Assembly (NCBI GenBank): GCA_037962975.1
Contig: CM075669.1
Coordinates: forward strand, 123,954,501-124,018,500
Reading direction: 5' to 3'
Origin: Clitoria ternatea
Lineage: Eukaryota; Streptophyta; Magnoliopsida; Fabales; Fabaceae
Length of the DNA stretch: 64,000 bases
This document shows positions 22,400 to 33,009 of the stretch, piece by piece. Below the pieces are notes generated by a model. It was not told where the DNA came from, ran no database searches, and worked only from the letters and a program-made list of their open reading frames with translations. Made by a program: the position numbers and the translations under genes. Each line of letters opens with the position of its first letter. Position 1 is the stretch's first letter.

Positions 22400-24348
22400 C
22401 TTTTTATCAAGGCAACGCCCAAAGCTTCATCTGAAATAGCCAAGTACAGAATGAGTGTGTCTTCGGGGTCAGGCTTTGTGAGAATGGGAGGTTTGGACAA
22501 CACCTCCTTAAGCTCTTGGAAAGCTTTTTCTTGTTCCTGTCCCCACTCGAATTTCTTGGACTTTTTCAGTATTTTGTACAGGGGGAGCGACCTGTGAGCC
22601 ATCTTTGGCATGAATCGTGCCAAAGCTGCTACCTTGCCATTCAGGGATTGGACTTCTTTGAGATTCTTAGGACTCTGCATGTCTAGAATCGTTTGGCACT
22701 TCCCTGGATTGGCTTCAATACCACGTTAAGTTAACATGAAACCCAATAACTTCCCAGCAGGGACAGCAAATGTGCACTTCATTGGGTTCAGCCTCATGTT
22801 AAATTGTCTCAAACGAGTGAATACTTGGCGTAGGTCCTCAATATGATCGCCACCAACCGGTGTCTTTGCTATTATGTCGTCAATGTATACTTCAACAAGT
22901 TTGGTGTGCATACCTTCGAAAACCTTGTTGATCATGCCCTGATATGTCGCCCCAGCGTTTTTCAGGCCAAAGGGCATGACTGTATAGCAAAAGACACCAC
23001 GATCATTTATGAAAGCTGTCTTCTCTTGATCCTCTTCGCACATCGGAATTTGGTTGTAACCAGAGTAAGCGTCCATGAAGCTCAGGTATTGATAACCAGA
23101 GGAATCATCCACCATCCGATCTATATTAGGAAGAGGATAAGGATCTTTTGGACAGCAGCGGTTGAGGTCCACGTAGTCGATGCACATTCTCCATTTACCA
23201 TTGGATTTTGGGACCATCACTACATTCGAAAGCCAAGAGGAATATCGGATTTCCCTGATAAATCCGGCCTTCAGCAACTCCTCAGTTTGCTGGCAAGCTG
23301 CCTTCTGTTTCTCTGGGCCCAATCGTCTTTTCTTTTGGGCCACAGGTTTCGTCTCTGGATAGACGGAAAGTTTATGACAGCAGAATTCAGGGTTTATGCC
23401 TGGCATATCGGCTGCAGTCCATGCAAAGAGGTCTTTAAACTCTTGCAAGAGAGCCAGCAGTCGCTGCTCTATTTTAGTATCTAGCTTGTCATTGATATGG
23501 GTGATCTTTTCTGGAGAATCTCCCAAGACGATGTCCCTGGAACTTCCATCCGGTGTGGGCTTTGATGGGTTGAACGGATCAATGTTCAAATCCGCTCTAG
23601 GATCCAGGTCGACAAGGCTTACAGATCCAGCCGATGTTCCAGCATCATTAAGTTTCCTCTTTTTATTGGAGGCGTCCAGCTTTGTCATGTTGAGGCTAAG
23701 GTTGTAGCAGTACCTAGCCATTTCTTGATCACCCCTGATAGATGACACAGCATTATCCTTGTCAATGAACTTGATAAGGAGATGTGGGGTTGATACAACT
23801 GCCTCCATTGCATTCAGAGTGGGACGGCCTATGATGCCATTAAATGGTGATTTGACATCAATCACTAGCACCCGAGACCTAACCGTCCTGGCTCCTGGCT
23901 CGCCTTCAAATGAGATAAGGGTGTCAAGATACCCTTTAGTTGGTTGCTTTGCGCCATTGAAAGCTGTTAGTTCCTGCGTGTAAGGCTGTAAGTCTGAGTC
24001 TTTAAAACCCATTCTTTCAAAGCAATTATAGAAAATAACATCGCAGGAACTTCCCTGGTCAACAAGGATTCTTCGGACGTCCTTGTTGGCGATCACAGCA
24101 GTGATGACTACAGCATCGTCACCACCAGGAATGGTTGGGCCAAAATCCTGGTCAGAGAAAGAGATTGTGGGAGCTTCAATCCCACCTCTGTAAGGGCAAT
24201 TGTCTTTGACTTTCCCTTGCACAGATAGAATCATTCTATGATGATTCTTATGGGCTGTAATTGAAGCTCCTCCTCCAGCAAACCCTCCAGCAATCATGTC
24301 AATAACTTCACGTCGGCCCTGACGTTGTTGCTGGGGCATGCTGTCTTT
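22400..24348 (-). pseudogene. pro-RT: Protease and reverse transcriptase of the Tat-like element
   Basis: Same frame as gag. Protease motif VDQGSSCDVIF near 24046-24070, with IIGRPTLNAM near 23815-23850. RT: KWRMCIDYVDLNRCCPKDPYPLPN (about 23110-23200), FMDAYSGYNQI near 23055, FGLKNAGATYQ near 22950, and catalytic YIDD at 22876-22887. The thumb and RNase H connection run to about 22400. A TAA at 22726 and a frameshift at about 22395 disable it. No intron is apparent, unlike the Ogre-like element. Confidence 0.87.
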
Positions 24349-24351
24349 CTA

Positions 24352-25809
24352 TGCTGCATTATCAGTCATCACACCTTTTTGCTTCTCTGCAGCAGAGAAC
24401 TTCCGAACCGGACTGGGGTTATTGTCATCCCCATCGTCTGGATCTCTTTCTCTTTTCTCATTCTGTTCTGCCCTGTCAAAGGATTTTTCTTTGAACAGGT
24501 ATTGCTTCAACTTGCCTTCTCTAATCAGCGTCTCAACCGCGTTCTTTAGCGCCTGGCATTCATCAGTTGAATGACCATTTTGTTCATGAAAATCACAGTA
24601 CTTACGTGAATTTCCTGGTCTTTTCATAGGGGCTGGTCTTCTGATGCCATATGTGCTGAGCATTGGCCATCCGACCTCTCTTAAAATCTGAGACGGCCTG
24701 GCAGACAATTGTGCATAATGGCTGAAGGAATTGATGTGCCTTTCTCGAGGTCGAGGAGGGTGGTTATTAACCTTAGGATTTATAAATGGCCTCTCCATGC
24801 GTTCTGACCTCGTCTTCTCCTTACCCTTCTGGGTTTGAGGAAGTGGTGCTGGGGGCTTTTTCTTTGCAGCTATCGCCTCCAAATGCATCTCTATACTCAC
24901 GTATTTTGAGGCTTTCTTTCTGAACTCCTCAAAAGTTGCTGGAGGGCTCTTTGCTAATGAAAGAGCGAAAGCTGAACTCGGCTGCAATGCCTCAATAACG
25001 ATATGCAGCTTGATAGATTCTGTGAGGTTAGGAACCAGGGCTGCTTCCTTATAAAACCTCTTCAAAAAATCTTTTAAGCCCTCTGTTTCACCTTGCTTAA
25101 TCTGAGCCAAGGTATGAGACGTCTTGGGTACGTCTCTGGAGATGACAAAGTGGGTTTCAAAGGCAGCTGCCATTTCCGTCCAAGAATCTATGGATCCAGA
25201 AGGCAGGCCTTTAAACCACCCGAGGGCCTCCTCAGACAATGTTCGAGGGAACATTCGGCACATCACGTCTTCATCAGCCCCCAAGTACATGGCTTCAAAC
25301 ACATAAGCATCAAGGTGCTTAGTTGGATCAGTTTCACCATTATACTTTCCGATGGAAAGTGGTTGAGTAGTTTGAAGGTGCTTGGGGATGCTGATGCCCA
25401 TAAGTCTCCTTGAAAAAGGGACCTTCAGATTGTAAGACAATGGGGGTGCTGTTGTTGAATCTCTCTTCCTTCGGGAAGCTGCATCCTCAGAATCGCGAGT
25501 CTGTTCTCCCCCCTCAAATGTAGGGATATTTGAGTACTGAAGAATGGTGGACTTTTCACCATCAGTTGCATGGGGAGTGTTTCGCGTGCGAGATGATTCT
25601 TTATCCTCGCTTTGCCTTTTTTCTCTTTACAATTCAGCGAGTTCCCTCTGAAGTTGTTTGATCAACTCATCGCGAGGATCAGGATCAGACACAGTTACTA
25701 TCTTCTTTGAGCTGCCCCCATGAGAATCAAAGTTGAGTTTTCTGAAGGCGTTAGGATTGGTTCTGCCCTCAGCTTGATTCTCCATGAAGTCTTGTGCTTC
25801 GCCTTCCAT
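24352..25809 (-). pseudogene. gag: gag of the Tat-like element
   Basis: Structural protein. Start at 25809 (MEGEAQDFMENQAEG), 46 bp below the PBS. The capsid block (PLSIGKYNGETDPTKHLDAY, then MFPRTLSEEALGWFKGLPSGS and FVISRDVPKTSHTLAQIKQG) spans about 25100-25370. A zinc-knuckle-like CDFHEQNGHSTDEC follows at about 24556-24598, then a charged tail. An in-frame TAA at 25627 and a TAG at 24349 interrupt one continuous frame that leads into protease. Confidence 0.85.
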
Positions 25810-25854
25810 TGTGGATTACCTGCTCTGTCAAAGGATATGGGAATAACTTTATCG

Positions 25855-25873
25855 GGTCCCACCAGGCGTGCCA
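25855..25873 (-). other. Primer-binding site of the Tat-like element
   Basis: Minus strand TGGCACGCCTGGTGGGACC, one base from the LTR end. Position and the TGG start fit a PBS. I do not assign the tRNA. Confidence 0.75.
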
Positions 25874-25874
25874 A

Positions 25875-26607
25875 TGATCTGTCCTGAACCGGGGTCTAGA
25901 GATCCGGACTCAGACCAGTCACAAATAGTGTGTAAATACTGTATAGAAGACCGGATGTATGTGTATCCGGTGTAGGTATCCGTTGTCCTTGAGTGAGGAG
26001 AGCGGATTGGGCGTTCTGGAGATCCTTCACACCGACCTAACGCGTTGAAGTGGGCGAATGGTGGTGTCACCTGCAAAGATTCTCCGACGCTCAAGTCAGT
26101 AATATTCCAAGTAAGGAATGTATTCAGAGAGGAATCAGTCGTAAAAGAGCTGAAGAAGAAGAAGATCCCCCCCTTTAATCATGAAGTGAGTTCATATACC
26201 TGATTGGCTCGATTAACGAGGATTCGTTGGTGGGGAACCACCAACTCCCATTAGCATTATTATATTGCGCACTTACCTGCATGATTGGGTCAAGTGGCTA
26301 TTTTATATTGAGCATAGAGAATGTAAACTAGGATTAGGGAACAAGTTGACCATTCCCGTGAGCAGAATTTGGCTCGTAGTGCAGGGAATTATTGATCGAT
26401 CCCTGTAGCAACAATCCTTGTCTTTTGCACAGTGACGTGTGTATTATCCGATGTCATGGTGTTATCCTGAACAACCAGTATAGGGAGAACGCCTGATACG
26501 GAATTACAATCCGGATGTATACCGATGACACCGATTACACGTAGATGTCTCATCAAAGACGTTGAAATATGTCTTGCAGATCGGATACCGGTATTGAGAC
26601 CGGATCA
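25875..26607 (-). repeat. Right (5') LTR of the Tat-like element
   Basis: 733 bp; one extra C in a C-run near 26167 explains the length difference from the left LTR. Confidence 0.94.
26299..26308 (-). promoter_or_regulatory. TATA box in the Tat-like 5' LTR
   Basis: TATTTTATAT on plus reads ATATAAAATA on minus, 300 bp into the LTR. Likely promoter for gag-pol RNA. Confidence 0.55.
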
Positions 26608-26612
26608 AATAC

Positions 26613-28260
26613 CAAGTGGATCAAGAACGAATGAAGAAAGGGACCGAGTGAATGAAAACGAGCGAAAGAAATATACCGAGTGGATGAGGTCAGGGAAGGA
26701 AGCGGTGAGGGAAACAAGCGAACAAATGGCCGAGTGACTGGAAGGCCGAGTAGACAATATATGTGTATTAAACACGTGAACGAAAGACAGAGAGACGCGT
26801 AGAAAAACGAAGGGATAAGAAACTGACTGAAATAAACTGAGTGAATGAAAACGAGCGAATAAGAGAATTACGGAGAGATGGGTAAGGAACACAATGGAAA
26901 TAAGGTAAATTGAAAGAACGAGTGAATGATATACTGAATAGAAAGAATACTGAGTGAATGAAGAATGAGAAAATGAAGACGAGTGAAAGATTAACTGGGG
27001 GAATAAAGGGCCGAGTGAATAGAAGAATTAAGAAAGAATGAAAGAGATGCTGAGTAAATGGAAGAACCGATGAATAAAAGACGAACGGAAAAATGAGAGC
27101 AAAGCTGAGTGAATAAAACGACAAGTGGAAGAACGAAAAAGATAGAGTGCGGTAATGAAAGACTGAATGACGGGTGACGAACAGAAAAGAGAGTGACCGA
27201 GTGGAAGAGTAAACGAGTAGATTGAGGGTGGATGAAAAAAAAAACAGTGGATGGAAGAATGAATGGGAGAACGAATGAGAATATTCCGAGTGAAGGAGAT
27301 GAGTGAAGGATATACCGATCGGATGACGGAGATGAACGAGTGGAAGAAACCGAGTGATCTAGCGAGAAACCGAGTGAATGAGGAACTGAGTGATGAGTGA
27401 GTGAGAAAAAGTGAATAAAACACTGAATGAAAAGGGTACTGAGTGAATGAATACCGAATGGGTCACAGAATGAGTGAAAGAATGAATGAATAAAGAAAAG
27501 TGTATGAGAACCGAGTGTGACAATGAATGGACGAGTGAACAACTGCAGTGAGATACGAGTGAACAGAGAAGCGAGTGGGAGAAAGAACGAATGAAGGTAA
27601 GGCCGAGTGAAAGAAAGAACGAGTGGAGGAACACACGAGAGAATGATTGACTGAGTGAATGAAGAGTGACAGAAGTGAAAGTGACCAAGACGGAGAGACA
27701 AGTGGATAAGTGAAAGTGACCGAATAAATGAAAGACGAGTGGAAGATTGACAGAGTGAATGAAGAACGAGTAAAATAGAGTGGCCGAATGAATGAATTCT
27801 GAGTGGGATAGATGAGTACAAGTTATACCGAGTGGATGAAGAACCGAATGAAAAATGAGGTGAAAAACGGAAGCCAGAATGAAAAGGAGTGACTGAGTTA
27901 GAAAAACGAGTGAATACAAGAATGACTGCATAGGGGTCAGAGTGAACAGAATACCGAATGGATGAAGTAAAAGACGATTGAGTGACAAAATGAGTGGACG
28001 AAAGAATGAGTGAATGAAAGGCTGGGTGAACAACCAACACATGCAGAGAGATCGGGTGAGGAAACCGAGGGAGAGCTCAGCTGGATTAAAAGGACGAATG
28101 AATCAATCAACGAATGAGAGGAAGAGATAAAGTATGGGAATGAGTGACAGGTGAGAGTGGATAACAGAATACACGAAAAGAAGGCCGAGTGAAAGATAAA
28201 TGAAAGAAACTGAGTGAAGAGTGAGGAATGAGGGATTCGAGTGATAAAAGGCTGACTGAA
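26613..28260. repeat. 1.6 kb degenerate CCGAGTGAATGA array
   Basis: A continuous run of loosely repeated words (CCGAGTGAATGAA, GAACGAGTG, ACTGAGTGA) with a period of about 12-18 bp. A short piece of the same array (10340-10512) lies on the other side of the Tat-like element, so that element inserted into the array. The minus strand stays open for long stretches only because of the repeat. Confidence 0.85.
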
Positions 28261-28383
28261 ATAAGTCACCCTTCATCATCTGACCTGTTTATTACATCAA
28301 CAATCAGAAACCATTTATTAAAGTCCCCATGAGAAGTTTCCGATCGAAAAGGGTATCAGTGGGTATCAGTGGGTATCATGTCA
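28261..28383. other. Unique internal sequence of the non-autonomous element
   Basis: Non-coding; contains a three-fold GTATCAGTGG direct repeat at 28352-28378. Confidence 0.5.
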
Positions 28384-28705
28384 ATCTCGCTCAGGCTCAT
28401 TAAGCTTTCTCTTAAGCGAGAAAATGCACAGCACATCCTCAGGCCCGATTGCGCTCAAGCGTGAGCTTGAAGCGCTCAAGCGGAGGTGCAGAAAAAACCA
28501 TGCATCACTGTCACGCTTTGAGCGTGTGGAATGACGCTCAAGCGAGCAATTTATTGAGAGGCAAAAGAGCTCACGCTCAAAGCGGAAGGGGAAACAGGTC
28601 TCGATCTCGCTCAAGCGAAAAGAAGACACGCTCAAGCGAAAAGACTTATACAAGGTCACGCTTAGATCACGCTTAAGCGTCAACTTCCTCTTGCTCAAGC
28701 GTGGA
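28384..28705 (-). repeat. CGCTCAAGCG motif cluster
   Basis: Roughly ten copies of CGCTCAAGCG or close variants (GCTTGAGCG, GCTTAAGCG) on both strands, each a near-palindrome with CGCT/AGCG arms. Single copies occur at 10264-10300 and in both LTRs (8137-8175), so it is a family motif of the non-autonomous element. Confidence 0.7.
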
Positions 28706-28899
28706 GGGAATCTGATTCTATTTTCTTCATGTTATTCAGTCTCTCACTATTTTATTTATGTACACGAAAAACCAACACAAGATCATCCTCCAGGATCCCA
28801 TTTCTTATGTCCATACACTCTTGGTCTTTTTACTCCTTGTTTTTCCTTGTTATGTTTGAAGCTAATGCTCAACATAACTTTCCTCCAATCTTTCCTTTT

Positions 28900-29901
28900 C
28901 TAAACTTTCTGCTTTTTCTTCTTTTTCTTTTCTTCACTTTTTTTCTTTTTCTGTTTTTTGTTAGTCTTCCTCTTTTTATGCCACAAGCAATGTTCTTCTT
29001 GACTTGATGATTCACATTTCTTTTTGAATTCCATAGCTGTAGTAGTCATCACTAGCAAACGCTCCTCATAACATGGCTGAATTTCTTCTTCTTCTTTTAT
29101 ATTCTCAACATCTACACATGTTAACTCTTCTTGTGCATGAACGTCTACTTCTTTCTCTGTGTTCACACTTGGCTCCAACAAAAATTCAGTATCATTATTA
29201 TGTTGCCAAGATATGGTTTCCATCTTTGCTGAGATCTCAACCTTTTCTATCACTTCTTGCTCAATAATAGTGTCTAAATGATTTTCAGGTTCCTCAATGG
29301 TTTCTGTTGTCATTTGTTCAATTTGCACTCCTACAACACTTGCACCATCAAAGAAATTATTCAATGACAACTCTTGCTCTTGTTCTTCTTCAGACCAATC
29401 TTTTTCATTCCAATCATCAAAGAATGCTTCACTAGATATACTATCATCTTCCACTTCTGAAGTATAATCCATATCACTTTCCTCTTCACATTCTTCAATT
29501 GACTCTTCTTCCATCAAATATCCCTGAACTTCCTTATTTTCTTCTTCTTCTTTTGTTTCTACCTCAACTTCAAGTTCAGGTTCATCCATTTCAATGTTGT
29601 CTAACTGATCTTCTTCTTCTCCAAACTTAATTTCTTCAACTAGACCAACATCATCATCCCATGGCTCTTCATATTGGTCTTTTCTTCGTACAACCTTTGT
29701 ATTGCTTTGCTCTTCGGCTAACTGCTTTGCAATAAAATCCACTTGCTTTTGAATATTCATGATTGAATTATCAAAATTTTGAAGGCCGGTTTGAGTGACT
29801 TTTATGAATTGAATTAAACTCCTTTTCTAACTCTGATGGCTCCTCCTCAATTGGTTGTACCTCCTCTTCATGGTTCATGCAGAACGTTTATGAATATTGA
29901 A
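28900..29901 (-). pseudogene. Acidic gag-like remnant of the non-autonomous element
   Basis: Open from 29760 to 28900 (286 codons from MNIQKQVDFIAKQLAEEQ), with readable sequence upstream to 29901. The start resembles the coiled segment after the capsid domain of Athila gags (TQTGLQNFDNSIMNIQKQ, then IAKQLAEE). The centre is Glu/Asp-rich (about residues 45-230) and the end is a Lys run. A frameshift near 29790 separates it from the upstream part, which joins the piece at 49002. No capsid, zinc knuckle or enzyme domain is present. The acidic block may be under no constraint. Confidence 0.55.
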
Positions 29902-30235
29902 TGTCGCGACCGGGATCGCGGCGGCGCGGCCGACCCTCAAAACGATTTTAAATAATAAACAGGGAGTCGCCACCAATATTTTTTTTAGGATAAAATAGTG
30001 GAAAAACCTTTTGTTAAAGCACTGGTTATAAAAATGAGATTCCATGATTCGGGAGTCTGATTACAGGTGAGGAAGGTATTAGCACCTCACAACTGTCCAC
30101 TATAAAAAACGGTTACCTCAATTTGATAGCGCGCATTATAGTTAACCCGATAATTATTTTAACTTCTTCATAAAAAAAAACATACGGAATGACAAATAAA
30201 CAAAATAAATAAAAATCAACGCAAAATATTTACAT

Positions 30236-30556
30236 GAGATTAACAGGACGTCTCGTCCAAATTAATCTCGCTCCTTTTTTTTCTTTAAAGAGATATTTAA
30301 AAATATGAGATTAACAGGACGTCTCGTCCAAATTAATCTCGCTCCTCCTTTTTTCTTTAAAGAGATATTTAAAAATATGAGATTAACAGGACGTCTCGTC
30401 CAAATTAATCTCGCTCCTCCTTTTTTCTTTAAAGAGATATTTAAAAATATGAGATTAACAGGACGTCTCGTCCAAATTAATCTCGCTCCTCCTTTTTTCT
30501 TTAAAGAGATATTTAAAAATATGAGATTAACAGGACGTCTCGTCCAAATTAATCTC
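30236..30556 (-). repeat. Five-unit hairpin array, left Ogre-like LTR
   Basis: Units at 30236, 30307, 30379, 30451 and 30523 (period 71-72 bp). Each 34-base hairpin has an outer stem GAGATTAA/TTAATCTC and an inner stem GGACG/CGTCC with a TCT loop. The repeat is open on both strands, which explains paired spurious ORFs. It lies about 1 kb downstream of the TATA box, hence in transcribed leader. Confidence 0.88.
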
Positions 30557-30882
30557 GCTCCTCCTTTTGATAGCAAGATAAAAAGGAAACTCTAAAAATT
30601 AAATAAAGAAAAGTGGGCCCGACAGGAACTGTTTCCCGCTCCTACGTATTCTCGAGCTTTCGAGAAATCAGGGTCACGTAGTTCTTTAAAATGTTTTTTT
30701 TTAGGAAAAGATTAGGAAGATATTGATAGGCATTTTTTTAGTGAAGAATCCATACAAGGCGAAGTGCTTCGCACGTGCAAGGATCTTATAGAGACTGTGT
30801 AGACGGAAGTATTTTCCTTACGACACTGATTAAAAACAATGATTATATATAAAAAACTGAGCAGGAGAGGAAAACCGAGTGC

Positions 30883-31260
30883 AAAAATGAAAAAAACGAA
30901 TGAAGAATAAGAAAACCGAGTGAAAAAATAAGAAAACCGAGCAAAAAAATAAGGAAACCGAGTGAAACTATGAAAAATTCGAGTGAAAACAGGGAAAACC
31001 GAGTGAAACAGTAAAAATCTGAGTGAAACAGTGAAAATCTGAGTGAAACAGTGAGAATCTGAGTGAAATAGTGAGAATCTAAGTAAAATAGTGAAAATCC
31101 GAGTGAAACAGTAAGGATCTGAGTCAAAATAAGAGAAACCGAGTGCAAAAATAGTAAATCCTAGTGAAACAGTGAGAATCTAAGTGGAATAGTAAAAATC
31201 AGAGTGGAAATAAAGGAAACCGAGTGAAACAGTGAGAATCCGAGTGGAAAGAGGCTTACC
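30883..31260 (-). repeat. CCGAGTGAAA array, left Ogre-like LTR
   Basis: GAGTGAAACAGT-type words with a period near 20 bp. The copy in the right LTR is at about 47060-47440. CCGAGTG also recurs at 31710-32010, beyond the TATA box. Confidence 0.78.
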
Positions 31261-31510
31261 GGGTGAAATTTGAGCAGAGAAGAACGATTGGGACAAGAAT
31301 TGCAAGTCCGAGAGGGAAAAGGGAGCTGGAAGGAGTGCTGTTGAGTGAAAGTGTAGAGGATGTTGGGGTAAAGAGAGTTTGAAAGGTGAGGGGTGAGTGA
31401 AGTGAGAGGGAGAGAAGACTTGGCGTGAGAGAGAGAGAGAACAGAGGTATGTTTGGGCAGAGTTTTCCCTTCCTCTGAATGCCTCCCCTTCAGCTGCCCT
31501 CCCCCTTGCC

Positions 31511-31519
31511 TATTTATAG
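31511..31519 (-). promoter_or_regulatory. TATA box, left Ogre-like LTR
   Basis: TATTTATAG on plus reads CTATAAATA on minus, followed by GGCAAGG. Strong plant-type TATA about 1.3 kb into the LTR. Confidence 0.7.
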
Positions 31520-32404
31520 GCTGGCCCGAGTGGAATGCCAGCTCAGGCTTCCACTTCCGAGTGGAATGCCAGCTCAGGCCTCCACTCGGTTTGGGTAATG
31601 GGGGACAACGGCTGGTGGGAATTTTTAATTCCTCCACCTCCGCCCCTGTCTGCCAGCCACCTCCGGGATTCCTGGATCCACTTTGGGGGTGGAATCTAGG
31701 TCAACATGTGAATCCGAGTGAAGAGAGTGGAAATCAGAGAGAAAAATGGTGTAATCCGAGTGAAAATGGTGTAATCCGAGTGAGAATGGCTCGGATCCAC
31801 CTTCCAATCAGTATTCATTAACACTGGCAGTCAAATCTGAGTGAGGATGTGTAAATCCGAGAGAAAAATGGTGTAATCCGAGCAAAAATGATGGAATCCG
31901 AGTGAGGATGGTGTGAATCCGAGTGAAAATGATGGAATCCGAGTAAAAAAAATGGGGAATCCGAGTGAGAATGGCTCGGATCCACCTTCCTCCACATTAG
32001 AAGTCAAATCTGAGTGGAAAAGGGGTCGGCCTTCACTTCCTCTCCACAATCCGAGTATAAAATGACTCGGAACCGATTGAAATGGCTCGGAAGTGGGTAA
32101 AGGAGGACTCGAATGAGTGAGGATTGGTTGGGAACCGATTGAAGTGGGTAAAGGAGGACTCGGATGAGTGAGGATTGGCTTGGAAATTGGAATTTTGGCC
32201 ATTTTTTGCTCGGAAATAAACTTCTTCACACTCAGAATTAGAAATTTGAATTTCTTCACTCGGAATGGCTCTGACAGGGAAGCGTTCCACTCGGAATTGA
32301 TTCATTCTGAGTAATTCCACTCGGATTTGAGCATGTATGTGGCATTCCGCTCGGATTCTCCAACAGGAGCCTATTCCATTCGGAAATGCTTTATTGCTAC
32401 TCGG

Positions 32405-32690
32405 TTTTCGATCATTTCTGAGTAGTTCTACTCGGTTTTGATCATTTCTGAGTAGTTCTACTTGGTTTTGATCATTTCTGAGTAGTTCTACTCGGTTTTG
32501 ATCATTTCTGAGTAGTTCTACTCGGTTTTGATCATTTCTGAGTAGTTCTACTCGGTTTTGATCATTTCTAAGTAGTTCTACTCGGTTTTGATCATTTCTG
32601 AGTAGTTCTACTCAGATTTTCTCCATTCTGAGTAGTTCCACTCGGTTTTGATCATTTCTAAGTAGTTCTACTCGGATTTCCCTTCAATAG
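32405..32690 (-). repeat. 30 bp minisatellite, left Ogre-like LTR
   Basis: Unit ACTCGGTTTTGATCATTTCT plus GAGTAGTTCT. Six consensus units plus variants; ACTCGG can pair with CTGAGT within a unit. Confidence 0.85.
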
Positions 32691-32820
32691 TGGCATATTC
32701 CACTCGGATTTGATCTGTTCCGAGTCCTTCCACTCGGAAATGAACATTTCCGAGTCAACCCTTTTTTTTTAATTTTTTTTTAAAAAAAAATATTCTTTTC
32801 ATTTGCAGATGGGCTGAAAT

Positions 32821-32919
32821 AGGTGTTCACAGATGCCCCTCTTTACTTCCTTTCCTTGAGAAAAGCATGAAGTTTCTTCTTGCTTTTGAAATGGAAAGGG
32901 AGTAAAGACGTGAACACCT
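32821..32919 (-). other. Long inverted repeat across polypurine tract and LTR edge
   Basis: AGGTGTTCAC (32821-32830, the LTR end) pairs perfectly with GTGAACACCT (32910-32919). Inside, CTTTACTTCCTTTCC (32841-32855) pairs with GGAAAGGGAGTAAAG (32893-32907) at 14 of 15, and GAAAAGCATGAAG (32860-32872) with CTTCTTGCTTTTG (32876-32888). The polypurine tract (minus AAAGAGGGGCATC) lies in this structure. Confidence 0.85.
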
Positions 32920-33009
32920 TTGTCAAAGTATTAGATGAAGAAAAAAAAAAACCAGGAATTGACACTTGAACCTTTCAGTTAGCAGGAGGTGAGAAGACCG
33001 GGGTTGACT

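Larger units (their letters stand above)
10513..26607 (-). mobile_element. Tat-like Ty3/Gypsy retrotransposon with duplicated antisense genes
   Basis: LTRs 10513-11244 and 25875-26607, TSD AATAC at 10508-10512 and 26608-26612. PBS next to the right LTR, so it reads on the minus strand. Order: gag, protease, RT, RNase H, integrase (25809 to 20337), then a 9 kb 3' region with two copies of a cassette carrying a plus-strand gene. An extra antisense ORF between pol and the 3' LTR is a known trait of Tat-lineage elements (Grande/Retand type); two copies are unusual. LTRs differ by about 10 substitutions and one indel (about 1.4%). Confidence 0.93.
29902..32831 (-). repeat. Left (3') LTR of the Ogre-like element (2930 bp)
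   Basis: TGTCGCGACC ... GGTGTTCACA. Contains, from low to high coordinates, a five-unit hairpin array, CCGAGTG arrays on both sides of a TATA box, and a 30 bp array (32405-32690). Confidence 0.94.

Noticed and set aside
20337..25809. Endogenous pararetrovirus (caulimovirid) as source of the RT
   Set aside because: An integrase with zinc and DDE motifs, LTRs and a 5 bp TSD show Ty3/Gypsy; no movement or coat protein is seen.
26991..28042. Long minus-strand ORFs of up to 349 codons rich in Ser, Phe and His
   Set aside because: They lie wholly in the degenerate CCGAGTG array; the repeat lacks stop triplets in some frames. No domain, and overlapping frames are equally open.
30262..30595. Overlapping ORFs on both strands made of a 24-residue repeat (also 46441-46774)
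   Set aside because: A 72 bp tandem repeat is a multiple of three and happens to be open on both strands. Explained by the hairpin array.
31453..31821. 122-codon ORF conserved at 47633-48001
   Set aside because: Conserved only because it lies in the two LTRs of one element; it overlaps the TATA region and has no domain.
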